A stretch of DNA of 27,992 nt from Nitrospiraceae bacterium (GTDB lineage Bacteria; Nitrospirota; Nitrospiria; Nitrospirales; Nitrospiraceae): contig SYGW01000069.1 in NCBI GenBank assembly GCA_005800255.1, positions 1 through 27,992 on the forward strand. The letters are read 5' to 3'. Numbering within the stretch: position 1 is the stretch's first letter; every line of letters starts with the position of its first letter. Below, piece after piece: positions 17,356 to 24,197 of this stretch. The position numbers were made by a program, and so were the translations under genes. Below the pieces are notes generated by a model, which saw only the letters and a list, made by a program, of their open reading frames with translations, was not told where the DNA came from and made no database searches.

Positions 17356-18374
17356 GCCCTCCCATCCCCTGAGTCGCGAGTGAGATCTTCTTGAATGGCC
17401 ACCGATCGCCCGCCCACAAAAGTCAGGCAGAGCAGGCCCAGTCCAATCCAGACCAGCTCGCGGAACCGCCGGAGCAGCGCGAAAGTGATGCCGGCTACGT
17501 CGCTGTAACCGAAGGCCTTGAGAAGGAGCAGATTGCCTCCGTCCTGTGCTCCGAGGCTGCCTGGGATGAAGAAGGTGCCGCCTTTGATAAAAACGGAGAG
17601 GGCGCCGATGGAGATGGCGGAGAGGGCCATGGCGGGACCGCCGAGATAGTAGATGATGACGTAGACTTCCAACGCTTCCGCCATCCAGCCGAGAAAGAAG
17701 AGCCCGGTGGAAGCATAGAAGGCCGGACGTTTCTGGCAGTAAAAATCCAGGATCGTGCGATCCAATGACCGTAGCTGTTCCTCGCGCGCTTCCAGATAAG
17801 CAATCTTCAGCCCGACTTTCCGCAGAAATTCCAAGAGCCAGGTAAAGAGCCCTTGCCGCTGCACGAACACGAAGGCCGCGGTCCCGAAGGCCAGCAGGCC
17901 AACGCTCAAGAGCGCCGCTGCCACGGTCTGGCCTGATGAATCGTTCCCGCCAAACAGCCACACGCCCAGCGCAATGCCGAGGAGAATGAAGAGGACTTCG
18001 GCAATCGTCATCGTCGTTTTTGCAGTGATGACCGAGGCCAGCCCCTCCACCATCGGCACTTTGTGTTTCTTGAGCAGGTAGGCCTTGAGCGGCTCACCTC
18101 CGACATAGGCGGTCGGCGTGGTCATGTTCACCACTTCCCCTGCCGTCCTGATCGCGAGGATGCGCCAGAAAGGAATCGCCTTGGCCAAGGGCCCCAGCGT
18201 CACTTTCCACCCGTAGGCTTCGATCGCATACATGATGGCGGAAGGAATCAGCATGACTAGAAGCGCGGCAGGACCAAGCTGCGCCGCCACGTCAGAGATC
18301 TGCCCAGGACCTATATGCCAGACGATAAGACCGAGGGTGAGGAGACCGACGATGAGTAAAAAGAGTCTAAACAC
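17349..18374 (-). CDS. LPG-synthase-TM / UPF0104-type integral membrane protein of the phosphonolipid operon
   Basis: The 341-residue product is polytopic (about seven or eight hydrophobic segments) and resembles the lysylphosphatidylglycerol synthase transmembrane family. Markers are the first segment LFLLIVGLLTLGLIVWHIG, the motif RTAGEVVNMTTPTAYVGGEPLKAYLLKK (family E(x)2N...P...GGE.(x)K pattern), and a later FIPGSLGAQDGGN. Relatives act on lipids, for example glycosyl-lipid or aminoacyl-lipid handling and flipping. As the last gene of the operon, overlapping the CDP-alcohol phosphotransferase by eight bases, it may move or modify the phosphonolipid; that is inference. The stop codon lies in an arm of repeat B2. 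Confidence 0.88.
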   Translation of the reverse strand: MFRLFLLIVGLLTLGLIVWHIGPGQISDVAAQLGPAALLVMLIPSAIMYAIEAYGWKVTLGPLAKAIPFWRILAIRTAGEVVNMTTPTAYVGGEPLKAYLLKKHKVPMVEGLASVITAKTTMTIAEVLFILLGIALGVWLFGGNDSSGQTVAAALLSVGLLAFGTAAFVFVQRQGLFTWLLEFLRKVGLKIAYLEAREEQLRSLDRTILDFYCQKRPAFYASTGLFFLGWMAEALEVYVIIYYLGGPAMALSAISIGALSVFIKGGTFFIPGSLGAQDGGNLLLLKAFGYSDVAGITFALLRRFRELVWIGLGLLCLTFVGGRSVAIQEDLTRDSGDGRAG

Positions 18375-19794
18375 TGGTAGTAGCGGAAGGTCTGATTACC
18401 CACAGCATCAAGCCGGAGAACACCACGGAACCGATTGAGGCCATCCAGAGGAACCAGTCCAGCTTGCCCAGGATCGCGAAGAGCAATACGACGACGGAAA
18501 AATCGCGGCTCGCGACATTCTTGAGCATGAAGTCGGCCCAGGCTGCCTGCACCGGGGTCCTCCAGCGATTCGAGGATTTGATCTTCTGCGCGAGCGTCAC
18601 GAACCAGAACGAGAATCCATTGCCCAGGATTGCCGCAGCCCCGAGGGCCAGGGGAATCCAGGCATCGGCGCTCCCCGCCAGGCCCAGGCAGGAACCCACT
18701 GCGATGCCGGCGAAGATCGCCATATGCACCACGTTGTCCATCGCGATATCGAGCCAAGCCCCGAAGGGCGACTCGGTAAAGGTCAGCCTCGCCACTTCTC
18801 CGTCGCAACAGTCGATGACCGCCGCAAGCTGGAACAACAACGCTGCCACGATGCCGGAACTGTAGGTACCGAGGCCAAAGCCTGCTGCTGAGATCAGTCC
18901 GACCACCGTCGCAACCATCGTAATGGCGTTCGGCGAGAGGCCTGAGGCGAGAAAGAGACGGGTGAACCAGCGGGAGACCTTCCGATTGAAAAACCGGTCG
19001 ACGAACCCTTCGAGGTCGCCCTTGAGGGAATTGAACAACTTCTTCTCGGCAGCCTTCACATCGGCTGCTTCGCGCACGGACTGATACCAATGGGAGCGGT
19101 TCATCTCCGTGGATAGAACCCGTACCTGCCCCTCCACTGCGGCCAATTCGAGCCATCGGCGAACCGGCAGGATGCCTGTCTCCAAACCTGCTTGCCCGGA
19201 CGTCTTCATAAAGCTGCTCGGCAGCACGACGAGATCCGTGACGATCAACGAGGCCTCGTCCTGTCTGGCTGTCATCGAGAGGAGCCGTCCCTCCTGCACC
19301 TTCACGCGCAGGCTCGACCGGCGGGGCTGTCGACCCCTTTCGCGATGGGCCTGTGCCACGACGATCGCCTGGCCCTCCTGCACCTCCCGGCGCAGACTCT
19401 CGATCAAGGGGCAGGAAAAAATTCCCTGCACCCCGGACAGGAGGCAGAAGCCGCGCACTTCGGCAGCGAGGGCTTCCCAGGTGCGGGCATCGTCCAGAGG
19501 AAATTCGCGAATCGGCATCCAGCGCACGGGGATCGTCACGCGGGGCCCTTTGCTCAAGGCCTGTTTGAGCTGATCCTCTTCCGGACCGACCAGAACCATG
19601 AGCTGTCTCATGCCGGCCCGCTGTAACGTGAAGACCGTCCGATGAAAGAGGCCGATGCCCACGACGCTCGTGAGCGGACCGGCGTCATCGGCATACAATT
19701 CTGCCGGCTCGCCGAACAGACTGACCGAAGGCAAGAGAATCGCCGTGCTCAATCCCTGCACATCTGTCCGTTTTTGAACTGCGCTCTCGTTCAT
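18367..19794 (-). CDS. CDP-alcohol phosphotransferase with degenerate N-terminal nucleotidyltransferase-like domain
   Basis: The C-terminal half (about residues 250-475) is a membrane CDP-alcohol phosphatidyltransferase. The complete catalytic motif D-x2-D-G-x2-A-R-x8-G-x3-D-x3-D is present from D328 (D328, D331, D349, D353), preceded by GLSPNAITM and followed by several membrane segments. The N-terminal 220 residues look like a nucleotidyltransferase fold (as in archaeal IPCT-DIPPS fusions) but lack the GxGxR loop: the expected site reads LFGEPAELYADDAGPL. It therefore probably cannot activate its own substrate. In this operon it is placed to transfer AEP from CMP-AEP (made by the next upstream gene) to a lipid alcohol. 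It follows that gene by 69 bases. The lipid acceptor is unknown. Confidence 0.88.
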   Translation of the reverse strand: MNESAVQKRTDVQGLSTAILLPSVSLFGEPAELYADDAGPLTSVVGIGLFHRTVFTLQRAGMRQLMVLVGPEEDQLKQALSKGPRVTIPVRWMPIREFPLDDARTWEALAAEVRGFCLLSGVQGIFSCPLIESLRREVQEGQAIVVAQAHRERGRQPRRSSLRVKVQEGRLLSMTARQDEASLIVTDLVVLPSSFMKTSGQAGLETGILPVRRWLELAAVEGQVRVLSTEMNRSHWYQSVREAADVKAAEKKLFNSLKGDLEGFVDRFFNRKVSRWFTRLFLASGLSPNAITMVATVVGLISAAGFGLGTYSSGIVAALLFQLAAVIDCCDGEVARLTFTESPFGAWLDIAMDNVVHMAIFAGIAVGSCLGLAGSADAWIPLALGAAAILGNGFSFWFVTLAQKIKSSNRWRTPVQAAWADFMLKNVASRDFSVVVLLFAILGKLDWFLWMASIGSVVFSGLMLWVIRPSATTSV

Positions 19795-19810
19795 GGTCTG
19801 CCACTCACCC

Positions 19811-19833
19811 GGGCATCCTAAAAACCGATGCCC
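19811..19833. repeat. Short hairpin between cytidylyltransferase and phosphotransferase genes
   Basis: GGGCATC (19811-19817) and GATGCCC (19827-19833) form a perfect 7-base stem with a 9-base loop, 17 bases upstream of the phosphotransferase ATG (19794). No T run follows on the minus strand. It could affect message stability or translation within the operon; no evidence beyond the structure. Confidence 0.5.
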
Positions 19834-19863
19834 CTTCTACCCCGTTATCCCGCTATCCCGTCT

Positions 19864-20583
19864 TTACAGTTTCGGCAACACGTCCCGTTCCGCTTTTTTT
19901 ATATCTTCCAGGAAATCGATTTCGGTCCAGGGGAGTCCCCCGATCTTTTCATGTCCAACTTTGACGTCGGCAAAGAACCCGACCAGCGCATCCTCATATT
20001 CCATCTGCCAGGCTTCACGGTCCACATGGGTCTTGAGCGAAGCCACCACATGGGGCGCATCGGCATGCCGGACCTTGAGGAAGCCCACGCCCTCTCCGAC
20101 GTAATCGTAGCGCGAGGGCATCTTCTTGGTCAGGGCGATCACGCGCCCTCCCTCGACCACGACCATACATTCTTCTCCGGTCTGCCTGACGGTTTCATCC
20201 ATGAGCAACGCGTTCGCGCAGGGGGACTGCACCAGACGGCGCAAAATCTCTTGATGGAACAGGACGTCCGCATCCATGACGATCGCATCGTCGTCCAGCG
20301 CGTGACGCGCGATCCAGAGCGAGGAGATACTGCCCCGGTGAAACTCCTCGTTGACAAGGAAGGTCACGCGCACGTCGCAGGAGTTCGCCTCCACCGCCGC
20401 GCGAATCATCTCCTGCTTGTAGCCCACGACGATATCGGCGCGCTGGATCCCGACGTTCCGGAGCGACGCGAGATAACGATGCAGGAGCGTCTTCCCGCCG
20501 ATCTCGATGAGGCATTTGGGCCGGTGCTGTGTGACCTGCCACAGACGTTTCCCGACTCCGGCTGCGAGGATGATGGCCTTCAT
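19864..20583 (-). CDS. Sugar-nucleotidyltransferase-like protein, probable 2-aminoethylphosphonate cytidylyltransferase (PntC-like)
   Basis: The 239-residue product has the nucleotidyltransferase signature AIILAAGVGKRLW (G9, G11, R13) and HRPKCL (Lys23), then IVVGYKQEMIR, FLVNEEFHRGSISSLWIA, and VMDADVLFH with a metal-binding aspartate. This matches the choline-phosphate/phosphonate type of cytidylyltransferase. PntC is known to form CMP-AEP for phosphonolipids, and in some species is fused to the AEP transaminase; here the two genes are separate but overlap by four bases (ATGA). Substrate is inferred from context, and a phosphocholine or phosphosugar substrate cannot be excluded from sequence alone. 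Soluble, cytoplasmic. Confidence 0.82.
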   Translation of the reverse strand: MKAIILAAGVGKRLWQVTQHRPKCLIEIGGKTLLHRYLASLRNVGIQRADIVVGYKQEMIRAAVEANSCDVRVTFLVNEEFHRGSISSLWIARHALDDDAIVMDADVLFHQEILRRLVQSPCANALLMDETVRQTGEECMVVVEGGRVIALTKKMPSRYDYVGEGVGFLKVRHADAPHVVASLKTHVDREAWQMEYEDALVGFFADVKVGHEKIGGLPWTEIDFLEDIKKAERDVLPKL

Positions 20584-21662
20584 GCTTTGGCACAGATCCG
20601 TTCAAATGCGTCGAGGAATCCGACGATCTGAGGCTCCGTCAGGACGCCCATGTTGGCCACGCGGAAGATCTGGCTTTCGAATTGACCTTGGCCCGCGTAG
20701 ATCACGTAGCCCTGCTCTTTCAACTTGTCATGCAGCAACTGATAGGTGATGCCTTCGGGCAGGTGGTAGGCCGTAATCGTATTGGACTGTTTGTCGGGAG
20801 TCAGGACCGGCTTCACGCCCAGCTTCTCCATACGATCCCGGATCAGCGTCGCGATCTTCTTGTAGCGCTGAATCCGCTTGGAGACCCCCTCCTCCATCAG
20901 TTCGTTCAAGGCTTCGTCGAAGGCATAATAGACCTGCACGGCCGGCGTGAAGGGCGTCGTCCCAGCTCCCTGGTTATCCACGTATTGCGTGAGGCTGAGA
21001 TAGATCGACCGTCTGGGATAGCTGCGCATCCGCTCCAGAAAGCCCTTGCGGATGAGCACGAAGCCAAGACCGGGGAATCCCTGGATACATTTGCCGGAGG
21101 TGCCTGCCACCATATAGATATGGGGGCCTGCGATATCCAGCGACTCGCCTGCCAAGGCGCTGACCGCGTCCAGAATGAAGACCCGGTTCTGGCTGTCGAC
21201 CACGTCCGCGATTTCCTTGACCGGATTGATGAGGCCGGTGGTCGTCTCATGATGAACCATCGCCACGGCCTGCACTTCCGGATGTTGCCGGAGCGCCAGC
21301 CTGAGCCGTTCTGGGTCTGGCCTCGTCGTCCAATCGTATTTGAGTTCAGACACGCCCAGCCGGTAGAGACCGATCATCTGGGAGATGCGCTCCCCGTAGA
21401 CGCCGTTGTTCAGCACCAGCATCCGCTTGCCTTGCGGGAGCGACGACATGACGGCGGATTCGACCGCCGCAGTCCCAGACCCGGTCAGCACCACGGCGGC
21501 ATAATCCGATTCCGCGCCCGGCACAAAGAGCTTCAACAGCTTCGCCTGAATCCCGTGGAGGAGTGCCGTGAACTCCGATTCCCGATGGCAGATATCCGGA
21601 CGCAATAAAGCCTGCCGCACCCGCTCGCTAACGTTAACTGGCCCAGGATTCAATAAGATCAT
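20580..21662 (-). CDS. 2-aminoethylphosphonate transaminase (PhnW/AepZ family)
   Basis: A PLP-dependent class V aminotransferase of 360 residues. It begins MILLNPGPVNVSERVRQAL, has TGSGTAAVESAV, HHETTTGLINPV, the cofactor aspartate in FILDAVSALAG (D165), and the Schiff-base lysine in GTSGKCIQGFPGLGFV (K191). The KCIQGFPGLGFV run is typical of AEP-pyruvate transaminases. In a biosynthetic operon it would run from phosphonoacetaldehyde to AEP. ATG 21662 has AAGGAG four bases upstream; an in-frame ATG at 21722 lies in repeat B3 and was rejected. It overlaps the cytidylyltransferase by four bases. Confidence 0.92.
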   Translation of the reverse strand: MILLNPGPVNVSERVRQALLRPDICHRESEFTALLHGIQAKLLKLFVPGAESDYAAVVLTGSGTAAVESAVMSSLPQGKRMLVLNNGVYGERISQMIGLYRLGVSELKYDWTTRPDPERLRLALRQHPEVQAVAMVHHETTTGLINPVKEIADVVDSQNRVFILDAVSALAGESLDIAGPHIYMVAGTSGKCIQGFPGLGFVLIRKGFLERMRSYPRRSIYLSLTQYVDNQGAGTTPFTPAVQVYYAFDEALNELMEEGVSKRIQRYKKIATLIRDRMEKLGVKPVLTPDKQSNTITAYHLPEGITYQLLHDKLKEQGYVIYAGQGQFESQIFRVANMGVLTEPQIVGFLDAFERICAKA

Positions 21663-21687
21663 CTTGCTCCTTCCCACTACCCCAGTT

Positions 21688-21776
21688 AAGCGATCGAAAC
21701 CGCTCCGACTACGCGCGTCCAACGAGGGTCTTCCGAGACCGCGCGTTGCGCGAGTAAGGGAGCGGTTCGATCGCTT
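21688..21776. repeat. Family B nested palindrome, copy 3 (inside the phosphonolipid operon)
   Basis: Outer arms AAGCGATCGAAACCGCTCC (21688-21706) and GGAGCGGTTCGATCGCTT (21759-21776) pair apart from a single unpaired base. The core reads CGCGTCCAACGAGGGTCTTC then CGAGACCGCGCGTTGCGCGA. The right arm reaches into the stop codon (21775-21777) of the decarboxylase beta gene. It separates that gene from the transaminase gene. Confidence 0.9.
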
Positions 21777-22353
21777 ATTCGATCGCCTGCATGAACCGCT
21801 TCGTTATGTCCGGCGGATCCAGCAGCACCCGTCCGGCATCTTCCACCATCTCGTTGACTTTCACCAGCAACATGCTTGGCCCGTCCTTCTTCAGCATGTC
21901 CTTGAACTCATAGACCAGGTCTTCCCGTTCCCGCACCCGCTCGACGTTCACATAGCCGGCCGCCTTCGCCACCTTCTCCAGCGGCACCACATTGGAAATC
22001 GTCGGCTGATTGCCGGTCGTCCCGTAAACTTCGTTGTCGAAGACCACATGGATGAAATTCTTCGGCTTGAGCGCGCCGATCGTGGCCAGCGTGCCCATCC
22101 CCATCAACACATTCCCGTCTCCATCGAAAATCACAACTTGCTTCTTCGGCTTGGCCAGCGCCACGCCCAGCCCGATGGCCGGAGCCGAGCCCATGGACCC
22201 GATCATGTAAAAATGGGTCGGACGGTCGGCGATTTTCTGGGCCTCCCGCGAAGGGAACCCGTTGCAAATGATCACCGGCTGGTCGGTCAGCAGTTCCATC
22301 AAGGCCGCCATGGCCATCGCCCGACTCTGCATGGTTCCCTGTTCAGGCCTCAT
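21775..22353 (-). CDS. Phosphonopyruvate decarboxylase, C-terminal (TPP-binding, beta) subunit
   Basis: A 192-residue ThDP-binding domain. It has the pyrophosphate motif FDGDGNVLMGMGTLATIG (G78-D79-G80) followed by VVFDNEVYGTTGNQPT, and an N-terminal GSMGSAPAIGLGVALA. The pattern DNxVYGxTGxQPT is shared by phosphonopyruvate and sulfopyruvate decarboxylases. The start overlaps the alpha-subunit stop (ATGA), and the open frame upstream of it was rejected. With the alpha subunit it should turn phosphonopyruvate into phosphonoacetaldehyde, the irreversible step that drives C-P bond synthesis. Most phosphonopyruvate decarboxylases are one chain; the split is like ComD/ComE. The stop codon is inside repeat B3. 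Confidence 0.88.
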   Translation of the reverse strand: MRPEQGTMQSRAMAMAALMELLTDQPVIICNGFPSREAQKIADRPTHFYMIGSMGSAPAIGLGVALAKPKKQVVIFDGDGNVLMGMGTLATIGALKPKNFIHVVFDNEVYGTTGNQPTISNVVPLEKVAKAAGYVNVERVREREDLVYEFKDMLKKDGPSMLLVKVNEMVEDAGRVLLDPPDITKRFMQAIE

Positions 22354-22847
22354 GGGTGCAACCCTTTCACGACACCTTTGGTAATCAAGAGGGCGACGGG
22401 GACCCGCTGCTTCATGAAGGTCTCCGCCAGCCATTTCAAATCCTCGACCGCCGTCTTTTCCGTCAGGGTGCGGCGGGGGATCTTCATGAGATCCAGAAAG
22501 GGCTCCATCACCTCGCCCATCACCAGATGCTCCGGCGCATCCTTGCCATGCTGGCCGCGCCAGGACACGATCAGGATGCAGGGCTGGCGGTAAATCGCGT
22601 TCAAGGAAATGATCGTGTTGAGGGACGTGCCCAGCCCGGAATTCTGCATGAGCACGGCCGGAATCTTGCCCGCCATATAGGCCCCGGCTGCCATGGCCAC
22701 CGCTTCATCCTCTCGCACGGCCGGGATATAGATCCGCCGCTCCATCAACTCGGCAATGATGCCGCCCAGGATCGAATCGGGGACCCCCGTAAAGAAATCC
22801 ACCCCGATATCTTGCAGAGCTTGAACGAATGCGTCGCTTTCAATCAT
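22350..22847 (-). CDS. Phosphonopyruvate decarboxylase, N-terminal (alpha) subunit
   Basis: A 165-residue pyrimidine-binding ThDP domain, first gene of the operon. It has DFFTGVPDSILGG (the GVPDS form is typical of phosphonopyruvate decarboxylase), AVREDEAVAMAAGAYMAGK with the catalytic glutamate, LMQNSGLGTSLNTIISLNAIY, and SWRGQHGKDAPEHLVMG. Sulfopyruvate decarboxylase ComD is similar, but the adjacent AEP transaminase and cytidylyltransferase favour the phosphonate substrate. AGGAA lies eight bases before ATG 22847. It overlaps the beta gene by four bases, so the two chains are expected in equal amounts. Confidence 0.88.
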   Translation of the reverse strand: MIESDAFVQALQDIGVDFFTGVPDSILGGIIAELMERRIYIPAVREDEAVAMAAGAYMAGKIPAVLMQNSGLGTSLNTIISLNAIYRQPCILIVSWRGQHGKDAPEHLVMGEVMEPFLDLMKIPRRTLTEKTAVEDLKWLAETFMKQRVPVALLITKGVVKGLHP

Positions 22848-22888
22848 CGTGTCGGTTCCTTGCCGCTAAGCACATGGAAAAACGCGCC

Positions 22889-22918
22889 ATTATAAGCTAC
22901 GCCTCGCGACATTCTCAA
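22889..22918 (-). promoter_or_regulatory. Sigma70-type promoter of the phosphonolipid operon
   Basis: On the minus strand TTGAGA (22918-22913) and a perfect TATAAT (22894-22889) are 18 bases apart. The predicted start is near 22882, leaving a leader of about 35 bases with a ribosome binding site before ATG 22847. It marks the operon's front end, so no further upstream gene such as pepM is co-transcribed. Confidence 0.7.
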
Positions 22919-22966
22919 CAAACTGAGGGAGTTGCGCCATCGAATCGACCATGGTAGCGTTCTGCC

Positions 22967-23500
22967 ATGATCGGACGGCAAAAACATCGCGCGAGTTGGC
23001 GCCTCCTTGCACTGGGACTCCTGCTCTTGATGGGCAGTCCCCTTCCCGCCCATGCAGTCCCGATGGTGAACGACCCGAACGGGTTCCAGAACCTGACCTG
23101 GGGCGCCACCCTGACCGGGCGGCAGGAGCTGGAAGTCGCCAGAGCGGGCCCCCATGTGAACGAATTCCAGTTGCGGAGCGGCGCCCCGTCCTATGCGGGC
23201 ATCCCGGTCGAAAGCGTCCGTTTCTTGGCAGTCGACGATCAATTCGCCCGGGTGACCATCCGCTACCAGGGCGACGAGCAGCACAAACAGATCCTCACCT
23301 ACCTTGAACAGCAGTTCGGTTCTCTGGACCGTATCCCGGGCCAGATGCTGCGGGGCCTCAACCAGCAATATACCTGGCGCGGAGCCGATACGGAGATCAG
23401 CTTGACCTATCATGCCAACACGGAGCGGGGTTTTATCTTCATCGACAGCCGCACCCTGGCTCCTCGATTCAACGACCGCATCACCGATTCAGCGGAGTAA
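22967..23500 (+). CDS. Secreted protein of unknown function, tandem paralogue 1
   Basis: The 177-residue product has a Sec signal peptide (basic MIGRQKHRASWR, hydrophobic LLALGLLLLMGSPL, cleavage after AHA). The mature part begins VPMVNDPNGFQNLTWG and has FQLRSGAP, VESVRFLAVDDQFARVTIRYQGDEQHKQILTYLEQQFGSLDRIPGQ, YTWRGADTEISLTY and a C-terminal FIDSRTLAP. The next gene encodes the same domain. No function or named family is recognised. The DPNGF(x)4WG opening and the alternating strand-helix pattern suggest a small periplasmic alpha/beta domain. It lies divergent to the phosphonolipid operon with about 120 bases between. Confidence 0.85.
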   Translation: MIGRQKHRASWRLLALGLLLLMGSPLPAHAVPMVNDPNGFQNLTWGATLTGRQELEVARAGPHVNEFQLRSGAPSYAGIPVESVRFLAVDDQFARVTIRYQGDEQHKQILTYLEQQFGSLDRIPGQMLRGLNQQYTWRGADTEISLTYHANTERGFIFIDSRTLAPRFNDRITDSAE

Positions 23501-23594
23501 CAGGATGCTGAAACAGACCGCCGACTTCGTTCTCGCATCGTTCAGGCCCTCAACGGACCCTAAAGGGTACGCCTCGGCCTGTTTGAGCATCCTG
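23501..23594. repeat. Family A palindromic repeat, copy 2, forming the start of a gene
   Basis: Arms CAGGATGCTGAAACAG (23501-23516) and CTGTTTGAGCATCCTG (23579-23594) pair with one mismatch, in the reverse orientation to copy 1. The inner GGACCCTAAAGGGTACG-type hairpin is a diverged match to that of copy 1. The ATG of the next gene is in the left arm, and the repeat is read through as its first 30 codons. Confidence 0.82.
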
Positions 23595-24086
23595 CTCCAA
23601 GCCCTCAGTGTGCTCACCCTCTCCGCCAGCCTGGCCTTTGCCGTGCCGATGCAAAACGACCCCAACGGCTTCGAGGGCATTCCCTGGGGTGCCGCTTTCT
23701 CGGAAACCGACACCTTCGTCAAAATCGAAGACGCAGGCCGCGCACAAACCTACGAACTGAAGACCGGAGCTCCCGCACTCGGCCCAGCGAAGGTCGATTC
23801 CATGAGGTTCCTGACCGTCGACGGAAAGTTCGCACGCGTCACCGTCCGCTACCAAGGCAAGGCCACCCACGAGCAAGTCCTGACCTATCTCCAATCCCGC
23901 TATGGCTCGCTCGACCGCACACCGGGGCAGTTCACCGGAGGCCCCGTCAAATTTTACAGTTGGACCGGGTTCGAGAGCGACATCAATCTCCGCTACGAGA
24001 CCGCCACGGACCGCGGCATCATTTTCTTCGAGAGCCAGGAGCTCCGCCTCAAAATCACCGAAGGCAATTCCGCCACCGTGTTTTAA
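23505..24086 (+). CDS. Secreted protein of unknown function, tandem paralogue 2
   Basis: The 193-residue product shares its mature domain with the preceding gene: VPMQNDPNGFEGIPWG, YELKTGAPALG, VDSMRFLTVDGKFARVTVRYQGKATHEQVLTYLQSRYGSLDRTPGQ, FYSWTGFESDINLRYE and IIFFESQEL. The signal peptide (SILLQALSVLTLSASLAFA) and everything before it are partly made of repeat A2: residues 1-30 are encoded by the palindrome. ATG 23505 is the only ATG before the mature domain; TTG 23584, also in the repeat, would leave a compact signal peptide beginning at SILLQ. Starting four bases after the first gene's stop, it is probably co-transcribed. Function unknown. Confidence 0.82.
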   Translation: MLKQTADFVLASFRPSTDPKGYASACLSILLQALSVLTLSASLAFAVPMQNDPNGFEGIPWGAAFSETDTFVKIEDAGRAQTYELKTGAPALGPAKVDSMRFLTVDGKFARVTVRYQGKATHEQVLTYLQSRYGSLDRTPGQFTGGPVKFYSWTGFESDINLRYETATDRGIIFFESQELRLKITEGNSATVF

Positions 24087-24128
24087 CCGGCGCTCCTCCG
24101 GCCGTCCTGCCGCAAACCCCCTCGTTTC

Positions 24129-24158
24129 TTGTCAGGAAACCTCTCCTCATGGTATTGT
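24129..24158 (+). promoter_or_regulatory. Candidate promoter of the TetR-RND operon
   Basis: TTGTCA (24129-24134) and TATTGT (24153-24158) are 18 bases apart. The start would fall at about 24165, at the first base of the palindromic operator, an arrangement suited to repression. Confidence 0.4.
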
Positions 24159-24164
24159 TCGATA

Positions 24165-24191
24165 GTGAGTAACCACTCACTCACTCGTGAG
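24165..24191. promoter_or_regulatory. Palindromic operator, likely bound by the adjacent TetR protein
   Basis: GTGAGT-AACC-ACTCAC (24165-24180) is a perfect 6-base inverted repeat, overlapped by a second one, CTCAC-TC-GTGAG (24180-24191). Sites of the TGAGTG-N-ACTCA type are typical of TetR/AcrR regulators. It lies 6 bases upstream of the regulator's ATG. Confidence 0.65.
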
Positions 24192-24197
24192 AGCTTA

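Noticed and set aside
17147..17419. Minus-strand 90-codon open frame across repeat B2
   Set aside because: It is made of repeat B2 and antisense or out-of-frame sequence from the membrane-protein gene end; no protein-like features.
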